A stretch of 64,000 nt of DNA from Acinetobacter sp. B51(2017) (GTDB lineage Bacteria; Pseudomonadota; Gammaproteobacteria; Pseudomonadales; Moraxellaceae). The position numbers and the translations under genes were made by a program. The stretch is from contig NZ_PJRJ01000011.1 in assembly GCF_003711395.1 (NCBI RefSeq), forward strand, positions 27,021 through 91,020, in the 5' to 3' direction. Of this stretch, positions 1 to 7,599 are shown one piece after another (the first letter of the stretch is position 1; the number at the start of each line of letters is the position of its first letter). Under the pieces are notes generated by a model. That model saw only the letters and a list, made by a program, of their open reading frames with translations. It was not told the origin of the DNA and did not search any database.

Positions 1-428
1 TTTTGACACCATATACCAGAACCTTTAATAAATACTGTGGTAGTCGTAGCAATCCCTCTAATATTCACAATTTGAAATTTAAATATATAATATTGCTTAG
101 TTACATCATGTTCAGAATAGTATTCTTCATGTTTAACAATATCTTTAAATATCCATATAAAAAATGGATCACTTGCCTTGTTACGCTCTTTTTCAATATT
201 TAATAAGTCCTGCGTATCATTTTTGTGATTTTGAATAGTTACCATCAAACCTAAGAAAGCTAAAGGTGCAAAAACGCCCGCAAAAAAATCTCCCATTTCA
301 TTGGGAGGTAAAATATTGCAATAGTCCAACCTCAAATCGTAGCAATCAGAGAAATACCAAATATAAATGATGGCTAGAATAATCCATAAAATAGAAATTA
401 TTTTAAAATTTTCAGTTAGAAATTTAAT
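1..428 (-). CDS. Partial AT-rich two-helix membrane protein, C terminus beyond the window
   Basis: An open frame of about 142 codons runs leftward off the window edge. It starts with a hydrophobic helix (WIILAIIYIWYF), then a short Cys-containing loop, then a second helix containing GDFFAGVFAPLAFLGL, followed by a polar stretch rich in Asn, Asp and Lys. The helix-GDFF-helix layout resembles the N terminus of the gene at 26168-27496, but I cannot name the family. No ATG, GTG or TTG precedes the first helix in frame; AGGGG at 437-441 lies 8 nt before an ATT codon at 426-428, which I take as the best but unproven start. The first in-frame ATG (294-296) would remove the first helix. Base composition is clearly more AT-rich than the adjacent rplT, which suggests acquisition. 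Confidence 0.5.
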   Translation of the reverse strand, partial: MKFLTENFKIISILWIILAIIYIWYFSDCYDLRLDYCNILPPNEMGDFFAGVFAPLAFLGLMVTIQNHKNDTQDLLNIEKERNKASDPFFIWIFKDIVKHEEYYSEHDVTKQYYIFKFQIVNIRGIATTTTVFIKGSGIWCQ

Positions 429-445
429 TTTTATAACCCCTAAAG

Positions 446-480
446 CAAAAAAAAGACCGCTAAAAGCGGTCTTTTTTTAA
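446..480. terminator. Intrinsic terminator after rplT
   Basis: Inverted repeat GACCGC/GCGGTC with a TAAAA loop is flanked by A-runs and T-runs on both sides, so it can terminate in either direction. It closes the rpmI-rplT unit and directly abuts the partial gene to its left. Confidence 0.9.
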
Positions 481-491
481 GTCATAAAGAC

Positions 492-851
492 TTATGCAGC
501 CAATGCATCTTTAGCTTTAGAAGCTAAAGCAGCAAACGCAACTGCGTCATGCATAGCGATGTCAGCAAGTACACGACGGTCGATAATCACTTGAGCTTTT
601 TTCAAGCCAGCGATCATACGGCTGTACGATAAACCATTTTGACGAGCACCAGCATTGATACGCGCAATCCATAAAGCACGGAATTGACGTTTCTTTTGAC
701 GGCGGTCACGGTAAGCATATTGACCAGCTTTGATTACCGCTTGGAACGCTACGCGGTAAACGCGTGAACGAGCACCATAGTAACCTTTAGCGCGAGCAAG
801 AATTTTTTTGTGACGGCGATGAGCCTGTACACCACGTTTTACACGAGCCAT
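492..851 (-). CDS. rplT: 50S ribosomal protein L20
   Basis: L20 binds 23S rRNA early in large-subunit assembly and in enterobacteria also represses its own operon. The 119-residue product matches the usual ~118 residues, with a very basic N-terminal extension ([16 protein letters not shown]) and the globular-domain signature [18 protein letters not shown] near residues 52-70. It follows rpmI after 11 nt, as expected for a co-transcribed pair, and is followed by a strong intrinsic terminator. In many gammaproteobacteria it also follows infC directly; here infC lies about 3 kb away. Confidence 0.99.
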   Translation of the reverse strand: MARVKRGVQAHRRHKKILARAKGYYGARSRVYRVAFQAVIKAGQYAYRDRRQKKRQFRALWIARINAGARQNGLSYSRMIAGLKKAQVIIDRRVLADIAMHDAVAFAALASKAKDALAA

Positions 852-862
852 TTATAATCTCC

Positions 863-1057
863 TTAGATGTACGGGCACATAGCGCGAACTGCAGCAACGT
901 CACTTACGTGAACCATTACACAGCCGCGTAATTGACGAATACGCTTAGCAGATTTTTTGGTCAAAATGTGGCGTTTGAACGCTTGTTTACGCTTAAAACC
1001 GTTTGCAGTCGCTTTGAAGCGTTTAGCTGCACCACGGCGAGTTTTCATCTTAGGCAT
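863..1057 (-). CDS. rpmI: 50S ribosomal protein L35
   Basis: Small, strongly basic large-subunit protein of 64 residues, typical length, beginning [15 protein letters not shown]. The start is supported by AGAGG a few bases upstream. It is the first gene of a two-gene unit with rplT. Its leader holds a compact three-way-junction structure that may serve as the L20 feedback site, and since infC is elsewhere this unit must have its own promoter. Confidence 0.98.
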   Translation of the reverse strand: MPKMKTRRGAAKRFKATANGFKRKQAFKRHILTKKSAKRIRQLRGCVMVHVSDVAAVRAMCPYI

Positions 1058-1080
1058 AACAACCTCTTTTGAACACCTGT

Positions 1081-1128
1081 TCGGCTCGTTTGCACCATTG
1101 CAAAACGACCTGCAGGTAAGGGAGCCGA
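1081..1128 (-). promoter_or_regulatory. Structured leader of rpmI-rplT, candidate ribosomal-protein autoregulatory site
   Basis: Read as mRNA, UCGGCU and AGCCGA form a closing 6-bp stem that encloses two hairpins: ACC/GGU with a UGCA loop, and CGUUU(U)GCA/UGCAAACG with an AUGG loop. The element ends about 23 nt before the rpmI start. A three-way junction in this place fits the family habit of L20 repressing rpmI-rplT through an rRNA-like mRNA fold; the ligand here is inferred, not shown. Confidence 0.55.
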
Positions 1129-1259
1129 TATTCTAAAGCATCTTTGTCTAAAACAAAAGCATCCTTGTTCAATATAAACTGATCTTTTTACTTGCGAGCG
1201 CATCGGTTTTTGGAAATACTTGAGCGCATTATTTTTGTTCGCTGATTAAAATATTGGTT

Positions 1260-1985
1260 ATGAAAGCAATTCTCGCTTTAGCACTCTGTAGTTTTCCACT
1301 TACCCTTGCCTATAGTGCCGAGGTAAAAACTCAACAACTCAGCCCACAAAAGAGTGCAGCGCTGCCTGCTCACCTCACCACGCGGATTAATTGGAGCCAC
1401 TTTCCGAAGCCCAACTACCAAAACCAAGATTTAAATGGTCAAGATCGTAGTGCGATTTTGCGTATTTATGCCGATGAAACAGGCCAAGTCACCAAAGCAC
1501 AAGTTCAAGAAAGTACGGGACTTAAAAAATTAGATGAAGCGTTAATCAAAGCTGTCTATGCCGCCAAAGTTAAACCTGAGCAGCGTCAAGATACTTTGCT
1601 GCCTGTCATTGGTTACCAAGTCTTTAATTTAAATTATCAAGAAGATGGTTCTGAAGTTTGCCAATATCAATTTGACTCTAAAGTATGGCAAGCACAGCAA
1701 AACGCTAAAAAAGTCACCTTCCGTTATGTCAACCAACCTGTTCTAGCACTCAGCGAAAATGAGTTAAATGCACATCATCGTCGTGTCGCATTTAAGCTGA
1801 AGGTCAACAATAAGGGGCAAGTCAAAAAAGTAAAAATCACCCAAGGCTCAGGTGTTTATGCAGTCGATCAAAAGGTTAAAGCTGCTGCACAATCTGCACA
1901 AGTTAAAGTAGCACGCAAATATTGGCTGTATAAACCGAATACCTTAAAAGATGAAATTACTTTTAAATTAAATGCTTGCGATTAA
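1260..1985 (+). CDS. Secreted protein with two TonB-C-like repeats
   Basis: The product (about 241 residues from the ATG; a TTG two codons earlier is possible) has a cleavable signal peptide ending near AYSAEV and then two copies of a TonB C-terminal-like fold. The first, near residues 65-110, contains AILRIYADETGQVTKAQV followed by LDEALIKAV. The second, near residues 175-220, contains VAFKLKVNNKGQVKKVKI followed by VDQKVKAAA. It lacks the N-terminal anchor and proline-rich spacer of true TonB, so it is probably a free periplasmic protein rather than an energy transducer. Partner and substrate are unknown. It is transcribed divergently from rpmI. Confidence 0.7.
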   Translation: MKAILALALCSFPLTLAYSAEVKTQQLSPQKSAALPAHLTTRINWSHFPKPNYQNQDLNGQDRSAILRIYADETGQVTKAQVQESTGLKKLDEALIKAVYAAKVKPEQRQDTLLPVIGYQVFNLNYQEDGSEVCQYQFDSKVWQAQQNAKKVTFRYVNQPVLALSENELNAHHRRVAFKLKVNNKGQVKKVKITQGSGVYAVDQKVKAAAQSAQVKVARKYWLYKPNTLKDEITFKLNACD

Positions 1986-1990
1986 TAGCC

Positions 1991-2413
1991 TTACCACGCT
2001 AAAAAAGCCAGATAAATAAACAGATAACGTCCGATTTTTGCCACACTGACCAAGAGTAAAAATCGGACGATATTTTCTTTCATTAAGCCGGCAATTAAGG
2101 TAATTGGATCACCAATGATCGGTGTCCAACTTAACAAGAGCGACCAATAACCATAACGCTGATAGATCTTTTGTGCTTTAAGCAGTTTTTGATCTGAAAC
2201 TGGAAACCATTTTTTATTTTTGTATTGCTCAGCTTTGACACCCAACCACCAATTGACACAGCTGCCTAAAATATTACCCATGCTCGCCACCGCAATTAAT
2301 ACAGCGGGCGCATAATCAGTTTGACTGAGTAAACCCAGCAATACCGCTTCCGATTGCAGCGGCAATAAGGTCGCAGCGCCAAAAGCGCTGATCCACAACA
2401 GCCATAATGCCAA
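1991..2413 (-). CDS. yqaA: YqaA-like DedA/SNARE-associated family membrane protein
   Basis: A 140-residue inner-membrane protein with several hydrophobic segments and the family features PLQSEAVLL near the N terminus, GNILGSCVNWWLG in the middle, and a C-terminal half with WTPIIGDPITLIAGL. Length and motifs match E. coli YqaA, a short relative of the DedA proteins linked to membrane homeostasis and lipid transport. The only workable start is TTG, one base after the stop of the upstream 94-residue gene, which implies translational coupling. Confidence 0.85.
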   Translation of the reverse strand: MALWLLWISAFGAATLLPLQSEAVLLGLLSQTDYAPAVLIAVASMGNILGSCVNWWLGVKAEQYKNKKWFPVSDQKLLKAQKIYQRYGYWSLLLSWTPIIGDPITLIAGLMKENIVRFLLLVSVAKIGRYLFIYLAFLAW

Positions 2414-2414
2414 A

Positions 2415-2699
2415 TTACAAGCCTAAACGCTTTTTAGTTAGACTATATTCAAGGCTTGACCACACACACATTAAAATCAGCACAGCAATACGTGCCCATG
2501 TATAGAGCTGCGCAATCGGTTGAATCGCTTCACGTAATACATCCTGATCTTTGGTGGCAAGGCTTTCAGCAATTTTTTGCACATGCACCGCTTCTGCCAC
2601 AAACAGCAACAAACACAAAGCAATACCAAAAATAATGCTTAAATAGATCCGTGCGTTGTTTTCAATAATACGAGTAAGATTTAAGAAAAACTGCTGCAT
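2415..2699 (-). CDS. Small two-helix membrane protein, function unknown
   Basis: The 94-residue product has a hydrophobic helix at about residues 19-38 (IYLSIIFGIALCLLLFVAEAV), a polar loop of ~30 residues, a second helix around residues 68-84 (ARIAVLILMCVWSSL), and a basic C terminus. I do not recognise the family. It immediately precedes the yqaA-like gene with almost no gap, so the two are probably translated from one mRNA and may act together in the inner membrane. Confidence 0.75.
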   Translation of the reverse strand: MQQFFLNLTRIIENNARIYLSIIFGIALCLLLFVAEAVHVQKIAESLATKDQDVLREAIQPIAQLYTWARIAVLILMCVWSSLEYSLTKKRLGL

Positions 2700-2742
2700 T
2701 GATCAAGACCATCTAAAAGAAATCGCCTGCATGGTAGCAGAT

Positions 2743-3366
2743 TTAGGCGCTGACCTGAATGCTCAAGGCGCGTTGTACTGCCGGCCGCGCGGTTAAGCGT
2801 GTGACATAGTCTTCTACATGCGGATAATCCGCTAAATCAATCTGCTGCCATTCATGCCTTAAAATCCAAGGTAAAATCGCCATATCCGCAATCGAATACT
2901 CACCTGCTACATATTTTCGTCCAGTCAGCTGTGTATTTAACACTTGATATAGACGTTTGGTTTCCTTGACATAGCGCTCAGTCGCGTAGGCAATTCGTTC
3001 CGGTGCAAAACGACCAAAATGATGATTTTGTCCTAGCATGGGGCCAAAACCACCCATTTGCCACATTAACCATTGCTCAACCTCTACGCGCTCAACTTCA
3101 TCACTTGGATAAAATAAGCCCGTTTTACGGCCTAAATATTGCAAAATTGCGCCCGATTCAAAAATTGAAATCGACTCACCGCGCGGCCCATCCCGATCAA
3201 CAATGGCAGGGATTTTGTTATTGGGTGAAATCTTTAAAAATTCAGGCTGAAACTGATCATCTTTTAAAATATTGATCGGGAAAATTTGGTAGTCCAAGCC
3301 CATTTCTTCTAAGGCAATACTAATTTTATGTCCGTTGGGAGTACCCCAATAATATAAATCAATCAT
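2743..3366 (-). CDS. Glutathione S-transferase family protein (YfcG/YghU-like)
   Basis: The N-terminal thioredoxin-like domain begins IDLYYWGTPNGHKISIALEE and contains the cis-proline region NNKIPAIVD and the glutathione-contacting ESGAILQYL; a helical C-terminal domain follows. The TPNGHK motif in place of a catalytic Tyr or Ser is typical of the Nu-class enzymes YfcG and YghU, which reduce disulfides using glutathione. I chose the ATG directly before the domain (207 residues); an upstream ATG adds ~6 residues and longer versions look spurious. It is a single gene, convergent with nothing and upstream of hsp20 on the other strand. Confidence 0.88.
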   Translation of the reverse strand: MIDLYYWGTPNGHKISIALEEMGLDYQIFPINILKDDQFQPEFLKISPNNKIPAIVDRDGPRGESISIFESGAILQYLGRKTGLFYPSDEVERVEVEQWLMWQMGGFGPMLGQNHHFGRFAPERIAYATERYVKETKRLYQVLNTQLTGRKYVAGEYSIADMAILPWILRHEWQQIDLADYPHVEDYVTRLTARPAVQRALSIQVSA

Positions 3367-3578
3367 GAACTTTACAGACTCCATGTCTATTTTTCGCTCT
3401 CTTTTATAACATGCTTTACTCCATAAAGCCGTGCATAAATTGTGCAAATCCATGCAAAAAATTGCGCATTTTTTACTTGAAAAATTTTAACCCATACCGA
3501 TATAAAAAATACGCAAACGATCTATGATGATGTTGAGCGTCAGGTTGTGAATTTTGATTACAGCCACTTATTTATATG

Positions 3579-3600
3579 ACTTTGCTAACCTTAGGAGGTT
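3579..3600 (+). promoter_or_regulatory. ROSE-like RNA thermometer hairpin over the hsp20 Shine-Dalgarno
   Basis: ACUUUGCU pairs with the Shine-Dalgarno strand AGGAGGUU across a 6-nt loop (AACCUU). The pairs are U-A, C-G, a G-G mismatch, U-A and two U-G wobbles. UUGCU opposite AGGA with the G-G pair is the hallmark of ROSE elements that melt at heat-shock temperature in small heat-shock genes. The SD ends 8 nt before the ATG. The pairing is read directly; thermosensing is inferred from the family. Confidence 0.7.
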
Positions 3601-3606
3601 TTATCA

Positions 3607-4071
3607 ATGAGTAACATGACTTTAAGCCCATTATTCCGTCGTGGTATTGGCTTTGACCGTCTAAACGATTTCTTTGACTATGCGATGCAAAGCGACACTC
3701 CAAATTATCCACCGTATAACATCGAAAAACGCGGTGATAATGCTTACCGCATTGTGGTAGCAGCGGCTGGTTTTTCCCAAGATGAACTTGCCATTCATTT
3801 AGAAAATCAGGTGCTAACCATTAGTGCACAACCACAAAACCAAGCCGATGAACAAGTTGAGTTTTTGCATAAAGGCATTGCACGCCGCGCGTTTAAACTG
3901 TCATTACGTTTAGATGAACATATTGAAGTGCAACAAGCTGATTATCAAAATGGACTTTTAGCCATTGATCTGCAACGCATTATTCCTGAAGAAAAACTTC
4001 CGCGCCAAATCCCAATTGGTCGTAAACTCGAACAGATTGAGAATGTAACGGCAGAGGTCGTTTCAGAATAA
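3607..4071 (+). CDS. Small heat-shock protein, Hsp20/alpha-crystallin family (IbpA-like)
   Basis: The 154-residue product opens with the IbpA-type N terminus (LSPLFRRGIGFDRLNDFF) and carries an alpha-crystallin domain from about residue 38 to 128. It includes PPYNIEKRGDNAYRIVVAAAGF and the downstream A-FKLSLRLDEHI strand. The C-terminal tail contains the IPI (I-x-I) motif used for oligomer assembly. Such proteins are ATP-independent cytoplasmic holdases that bind unfolding proteins during heat stress. A strong AGGAGG precedes the start and is masked by a ROSE-like hairpin, so control is probably largely translational. Confidence 0.95.
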   Translation: MSNMTLSPLFRRGIGFDRLNDFFDYAMQSDTPNYPPYNIEKRGDNAYRIVVAAAGFSQDELAIHLENQVLTISAQPQNQADEQVEFLHKGIARRAFKLSLRLDEHIEVQQADYQNGLLAIDLQRIIPEEKLPRQIPIGRKLEQIENVTAEVVSE

Positions 4072-4076
4072 AGCAT

Positions 4077-4107
4077 AAAAAAAGCGCTGCAATTGCAGCG
4101 CTTTTTT
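4077..4107. terminator. Bidirectional terminator between hsp20 and infC
   Basis: AGCGCTGC-AATT-GCAGCGCT is flanked by A7 and T6 runs and serves both converging genes. Confidence 0.92.
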
Positions 4108-4118
4108 CTCATGAGTGC

Positions 4119-4667
4119 TTACTTTTTCTTTTTAGGACCAAGTAGCATACCCATTTGACGACCTTCCATTTTTGGTGCTTGTTCAACAACACCATAGTCA
4201 ACTACGTCAGCTTCAACTTTTTGTAGTTGTGCTAGACCCAATTGTTGGTGTGCCATTTCACGACCACGGAAGCGTAAAGTGATTTTCACCTTGTTGCCTT
4301 CTTCAAGGAACTTGATGATTGCACGTAATTTTACGTTGTAATCACCAACATCAGTACCAGGGCGGAGTTTGATTTCTTTCACCTGTACTTGATGTTGTTT
4401 TTTCTTCGCTTCTTTCTGCTTTTGTTTGAGATCAAACAAATGCTTGTTAAAGTCCATGATTTTACAAACAGGTGGCTCAGCATTAGCTACGATCTCAACT
4501 AAGTCAAGATCTACAGCTTCTGCAGCACGTACTGCATCAGCTAAGCTTACAATACCTTTTTGCTCACCATTTTCGTCTACAAGACGAACTTCTTTAGCAC
4601 GAATTTCATCATTCAAAGCAGGACGGTTTGATTTACCACCCTGTTGATTACGGTCAGGCTGTTTAAT
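4119..4667 (-). CDS. infC: Translation initiation factor IF-3
   Basis: IF-3 prevents premature 30S-50S joining and proofreads the start codon. The N-domain contains [19 protein letters not shown] and [11 protein letters not shown]; a Lys-rich linker and the C-domain ([18 protein letters not shown]) follow. I place the start at ATT: the conserved N-terminal tail [11 protein letters not shown] begins there, and GGAG inside the thrS stop region lies 8 nt upstream, giving 182 residues. A TTG start 17 codons later would remove that tail. ATT starts in infC are a classic device by which IF-3 limits its own synthesis. The gene begins 5 nt after thrS ends. Confidence 0.96.
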   Translation of the reverse strand: MKQPDRNQQGGKSNRPALNDEIRAKEVRLVDENGEQKGIVSLADAVRAAEAVDLDLVEIVANAEPPVCKIMDFNKHLFDLKQKQKEAKKKQHQVQVKEIKLRPGTDVGDYNVKLRAIIKFLEEGNKVKITLRFRGREMAHQQLGLAQLQKVEADVVDYGVVEQAPKMEGRQMGMLLGPKKKK

Positions 4668-4672
4668 CGCTT

Positions 4673-6595
4673 TTACTCCACAATGTACCGGCCGCGTTCG
4701 GCAACGGCTACTTTCACTAAGTCAACGAAAGCATCGATTGACATAGTACCCAAATTTTTCCCTGAACGGGTACGTACGTTAACAGTACCTTCCTCAACTT
4801 CACGGTCACCTAAAACCAATAAGTAAGGAATACGCTCTAAAGTACGTTCACGAATCTTAAAGCCGATTTTCTCATTTCTCAAGTCTGAAATCGCGCGGAT
4901 ACCACTTTCTTTAAGTTTTGCGACCACTGACTCACATGCTTCAGCTTGTGAATCAGTAATATTCATCACACATGCTTGAATTGGCGCTAACCATGGTGGC
5001 ATAAAGCCTGCATAGTGTTCAATTAAAATACCAATGAAACGCTCAAAACTACCCAAAATCGCACGGTGTAACATCACTGGCTGGTCACGGTCGTTGTCTT
5101 CTGTAACATACGACGCATCAAGACGTTCTGGTAAGTTAAAGTCACATTGAATCGTACCACATTGCCATACACGGCCTAAGCAGTCTTTGAGTGAGAATTC
5201 AATCTTCGGACCATAGAACGCGCCTTCACCTGGTTGAAGTTCCCAAGCCAAACCTGCTGCATCTAAAGCATCTGCTAAAGATTTTTCTGCCACGTCCCAA
5301 AGTGCTTCTTCACCCACACGTTTTTCAGGACGTGTAGACAACTTCATTTGTACTTCTTCAAAGCCAAAGTCTTTATACACATCAAGGGTTAACTTAATAA
5401 AGTCAGCAACTTCTTGACCAATTTGTTCTGTGGTACAGAAGATATGCGCATCATCTTGGGTAAAACCACGTACACGCATAATCCCGTGTAAAGAACCCGA
5501 TGGTTCGTTACGGTGACAAGAACCAAATTCCGCTAAACGGATTGGCAGGTCACGGTAAGATTTTAAACCTTGGTTGAATACTTGTACGTGACATGGGCAG
5601 TTCATTGGTTTCACTGCATAGTTACGGCTTTCTGAATGCGTGGTGAACATGTTGTCTGCATAGTTTGCAGCATGTCCTGATTTTTCCCAAAGCGTGAAAT
5701 CAACAATTTGTGGCGTTTTAATTTCTAAATAGCCATTTTCTTGCTGAACTTTACGCATGTATTGTTCTAATACTTGGTAAATCGTCCAACCATTTGGATG
5801 CCAGAACACCATACCTGGTGCTTCTTCTTGCATATGAAACAAATCAAGCGCTTTACCAATTTTACGGTGATCGCGTTTTTCAGCTTCTTCAATACGTTTT
5901 ACATAAGCTGCAAGCTGTTTTTTATCAGCCCAAGCTGTACCGTAAATACGCTGTAATTGTTCGTTTTTCGCATCACCACGCCAGTAAGCGCCTGACATTT
6001 TAGTCAGTTTAAATGCTTTTAAGAATTTAGTGTTTGGAACATGCGGACCACGGCACATATCCAAGTAGTCTTGATGGTAGTACAAGCCCATTTGCGTTTC
6101 TTCAGGCATGTCTTCGATCAAACGTAATTTATAGTCTTCGCCACGCTTGGTGAATTCTGCAATCACTTCGTCACGTGGGGTCATTTTTTTAATAACATCG
6201 TAGTCTTGATCGATGAGCTTTTTCATACGCTCTTCAATGGCAGCCATATCTTCTGGAGTAAATGGCTTTTCGCTGAAGATATCGTAATAGAAACCGTCTT
6301 CAATGACTGGACCAATGACCATCTTTGCTTCAGGGAACAATTGCTTAACTGCATGACCTACAAGATGCGCGCAAGAGTGACGAATGATGTGTACACCATC
6401 TTCATCTTTCGGCGTGATAATTTGTAGCGTTGCATCTTCGGTGATTAAGTCAGATGCATCAACAAGTTGACCGTTTACACGACCTGCAACTGTATTTTTA
6501 GCAAGACCAGGACCGATGCTCAGCGCAACGTCCATCACAGATACGGCTTGATCAAATTGTTTTTGATCGCCATTTGGCAAAGTGATAATTGGCAT
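4673..6595 (-). CDS. thrS: Threonine--tRNA ligase
   Basis: Class II synthetase that charges tRNA-Thr. The 640-residue protein is full length and shows an N-terminal TGS domain, the editing domain with [15 protein letters not shown], the catalytic core with the zinc-binding [10 protein letters not shown], motif 2 around [15 protein letters not shown], the [16 protein letters not shown] motif 3 region, and a C-terminal anticodon-binding domain. It forms a unit with infC. Its leader carries a hairpin resembling the tRNA-Thr anticodon arm just before the Shine-Dalgarno, pointing to translational autorepression as known in E. coli. Confidence 0.99.
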   Translation of the reverse strand: MPIITLPNGDQKQFDQAVSVMDVALSIGPGLAKNTVAGRVNGQLVDASDLITEDATLQIITPKDEDGVHIIRHSCAHLVGHAVKQLFPEAKMVIGPVIEDGFYYDIFSEKPFTPEDMAAIEERMKKLIDQDYDVIKKMTPRDEVIAEFTKRGEDYKLRLIEDMPEETQMGLYYHQDYLDMCRGPHVPNTKFLKAFKLTKMSGAYWRGDAKNEQLQRIYGTAWADKKQLAAYVKRIEEAEKRDHRKIGKALDLFHMQEEAPGMVFWHPNGWTIYQVLEQYMRKVQQENGYLEIKTPQIVDFTLWEKSGHAANYADNMFTTHSESRNYAVKPMNCPCHVQVFNQGLKSYRDLPIRLAEFGSCHRNEPSGSLHGIMRVRGFTQDDAHIFCTTEQIGQEVADFIKLTLDVYKDFGFEEVQMKLSTRPEKRVGEEALWDVAEKSLADALDAAGLAWELQPGEGAFYGPKIEFSLKDCLGRVWQCGTIQCDFNLPERLDASYVTEDNDRDQPVMLHRAILGSFERFIGILIEHYAGFMPPWLAPIQACVMNITDSQAEACESVVAKLKESGIRAISDLRNEKIGFKIRERTLERIPYLLVLGDREVEEGTVNVRTRSGKNLGTMSIDAFVDLVKVAVAERGRYIVE

Positions 6596-6611
6596 AAAAA
6601 ATCCTTAAGGA

Positions 6612-6640
6612 GTGATGCCCCGTACCATAGAGCATGTCAC
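6612..6640 (-). promoter_or_regulatory. tRNA-Thr anticodon-arm mimic in the thrS leader (putative ThrRS operator)
   Basis: In the mRNA, UGCUCU and GGGGCA form a 6-bp stem closing the 7-nt loop AUGGUAC. The loop places GGU, a threonine anticodon, after a U and before an A, as in a real anticodon loop. An outer GUGA/UCAC stem extends it past a 2-nt bulge. The GGU lies at about -31 to -29 from the ATG, and the hairpin ends 5 nt before the Shine-Dalgarno AAGGA. E. coli thrS uses an anticodon-like operator at nearly the same place; conservation here is inferred. Confidence 0.7.
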
Positions 6641-6655
6641 CGCGAGATTATGATC

Positions 6656-6668
6656 GAGGGAAACCCTC
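6656..6668 (-). promoter_or_regulatory. Second small hairpin in the thrS leader
   Basis: GAGGG-TTT-CCCTC is a perfect 5-bp hairpin about 62-74 nt upstream of the thrS start, so it may be a further domain of the leader RNA. The tight 3-nt loop does not resemble an anticodon loop. Confidence 0.4.
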
Positions 6669-7036
6669 AAAAGATAAAAACGGTGCATAAATAAAAATCG
6701 TGTAAAATTTTACACGGCTTCGGGGTTTTAATAAACCGTTAAATTATGCTCAATGTGCAGCAATTGCTGATTTTAGGTCAGATTCAGGCACAGATCTGTA
6801 AAGCAATTTTGGCTTTAAACGCCATGATAAGCCCCAAAAAATTACTTTTGCTTCAACTTTACTTTTCTGTCACTTAAATCACACTTATTTAGCCCATGTT
6901 AATACAAAGCTTAACCACTGATGGCCATATAAACTTAAAACGAAAATTTAACCTCAAACCGTGGCATTTTACTAAAGCCACACAACATTCAAGCATTGTG
7001 TAAATAATTTGGCTTAAATTTATGCTACTCAGCCGA
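6669..7036. other. AT-rich intergenic region upstream of thrS
   Basis: No convincing gene is present. The only clear structure is the perfect 18-bp palindrome CGTGTAAAATTTTACACG at 6699-6716, which could be an operator or an AT-rich hairpin ahead of thrS. The rest presumably holds the thrS promoter, but I could not fix -35 and -10 boxes with confidence. Confidence 0.5.
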
Positions 7037-7037
7037 T

Positions 7038-7065
7038 AAAAAAAGCGGCCAAAGCCGCTTTTTTT
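7038..7065. terminator. Terminator after darP
   Basis: AAGCGGC-CAAA-GCCGCTT with A- and T-runs overlaps the darP stop codon by about 2 nt and ends the rapZ-npr-darP unit. Confidence 0.9.
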
Positions 7066-7597
7066 AGTTGTCTGAAATTAAAACCACTTGCTGAATATAG
7101 TTAAACAATTTTAACTTTGAAGCAGCGATTTCTTCCTCAGATGCCTGTTTTGCCATATCACGATGAATACGTAAAATATGCTGACGAATCGGATGATGTT
7201 CCGCTGCATTATGCGCTTTCATAAACTCTTTAATCACAGGTTCGCCTTGATTGACCATACGATCAACCCAGCGCTGTAATTGCGCAGTTTTCTTAGCACC
7301 TTGTTGCGGGGTTAAATAAGATAAAATCATGCTTTCATCTTCATTACGCAACAATTTACCAATCCGTAAAAATTGACGACGACGTGCTTCACCTGAAGTA
7401 ATCGCGCGTACATCGAGTAGTGCATCAATCAGGCGTTCTTCCACTGGGAGATTATTGATTTGCTTAATACTAAGCTGTGCAAGCTGCTCACCTAAAGCTG
7501 CCATACGTTGTACGGCTTTTTTCTGTTCGGTTTTACTTGCACGTCCTTCCAAAGATTCAAAGTCATCTTCGGTAAAACGGGTTGGTCGACGTGCCAC
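7064..7597 (-). CDS. darP: DarP/YjgA ribosome biogenesis factor (DUF615)
   Basis: The 177-residue product matches the DarP/YjgA family, which associates with late 50S precursors and promotes peptidyl-transferase-centre maturation. Family features include the acidic N-terminal RPTRFTEDDFESLE, the basic block ARRRQFLRIGKLLR near residues 70-83, and a helical C terminus with HHPIRQHILRIHRD. GTG is the start codon and lies only 2 nt after the stop of the npr gene, so it is probably co-translated with rapZ and npr. Confidence 0.92.
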   Translation of the reverse strand: MARRPTRFTEDDFESLEGRASKTEQKKAVQRMAALGEQLAQLSIKQINNLPVEERLIDALLDVRAITSGEARRRQFLRIGKLLRNEDESMILSYLTPQQGAKKTAQLQRWVDRMVNQGEPVIKEFMKAHNAAEHHPIRQHILRIHRDMAKQASEEEIAASKLKLFNYIQQVVLISDN

Positions 7598-7599
7598 GA

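Noticed and set aside
3..203. Plus-strand 66-codon frame at the left edge
   Set aside because: It is the shadow of the minus-strand membrane gene, which has coherent helices and codon use.
3476..3495. Heat-shock sigma factor promoter for hsp20 (CTTGAA then CCCAT)
   Set aside because: The gap between the two boxes is only 9 nt, too short for the sigma-32 consensus, so it is not claimed.
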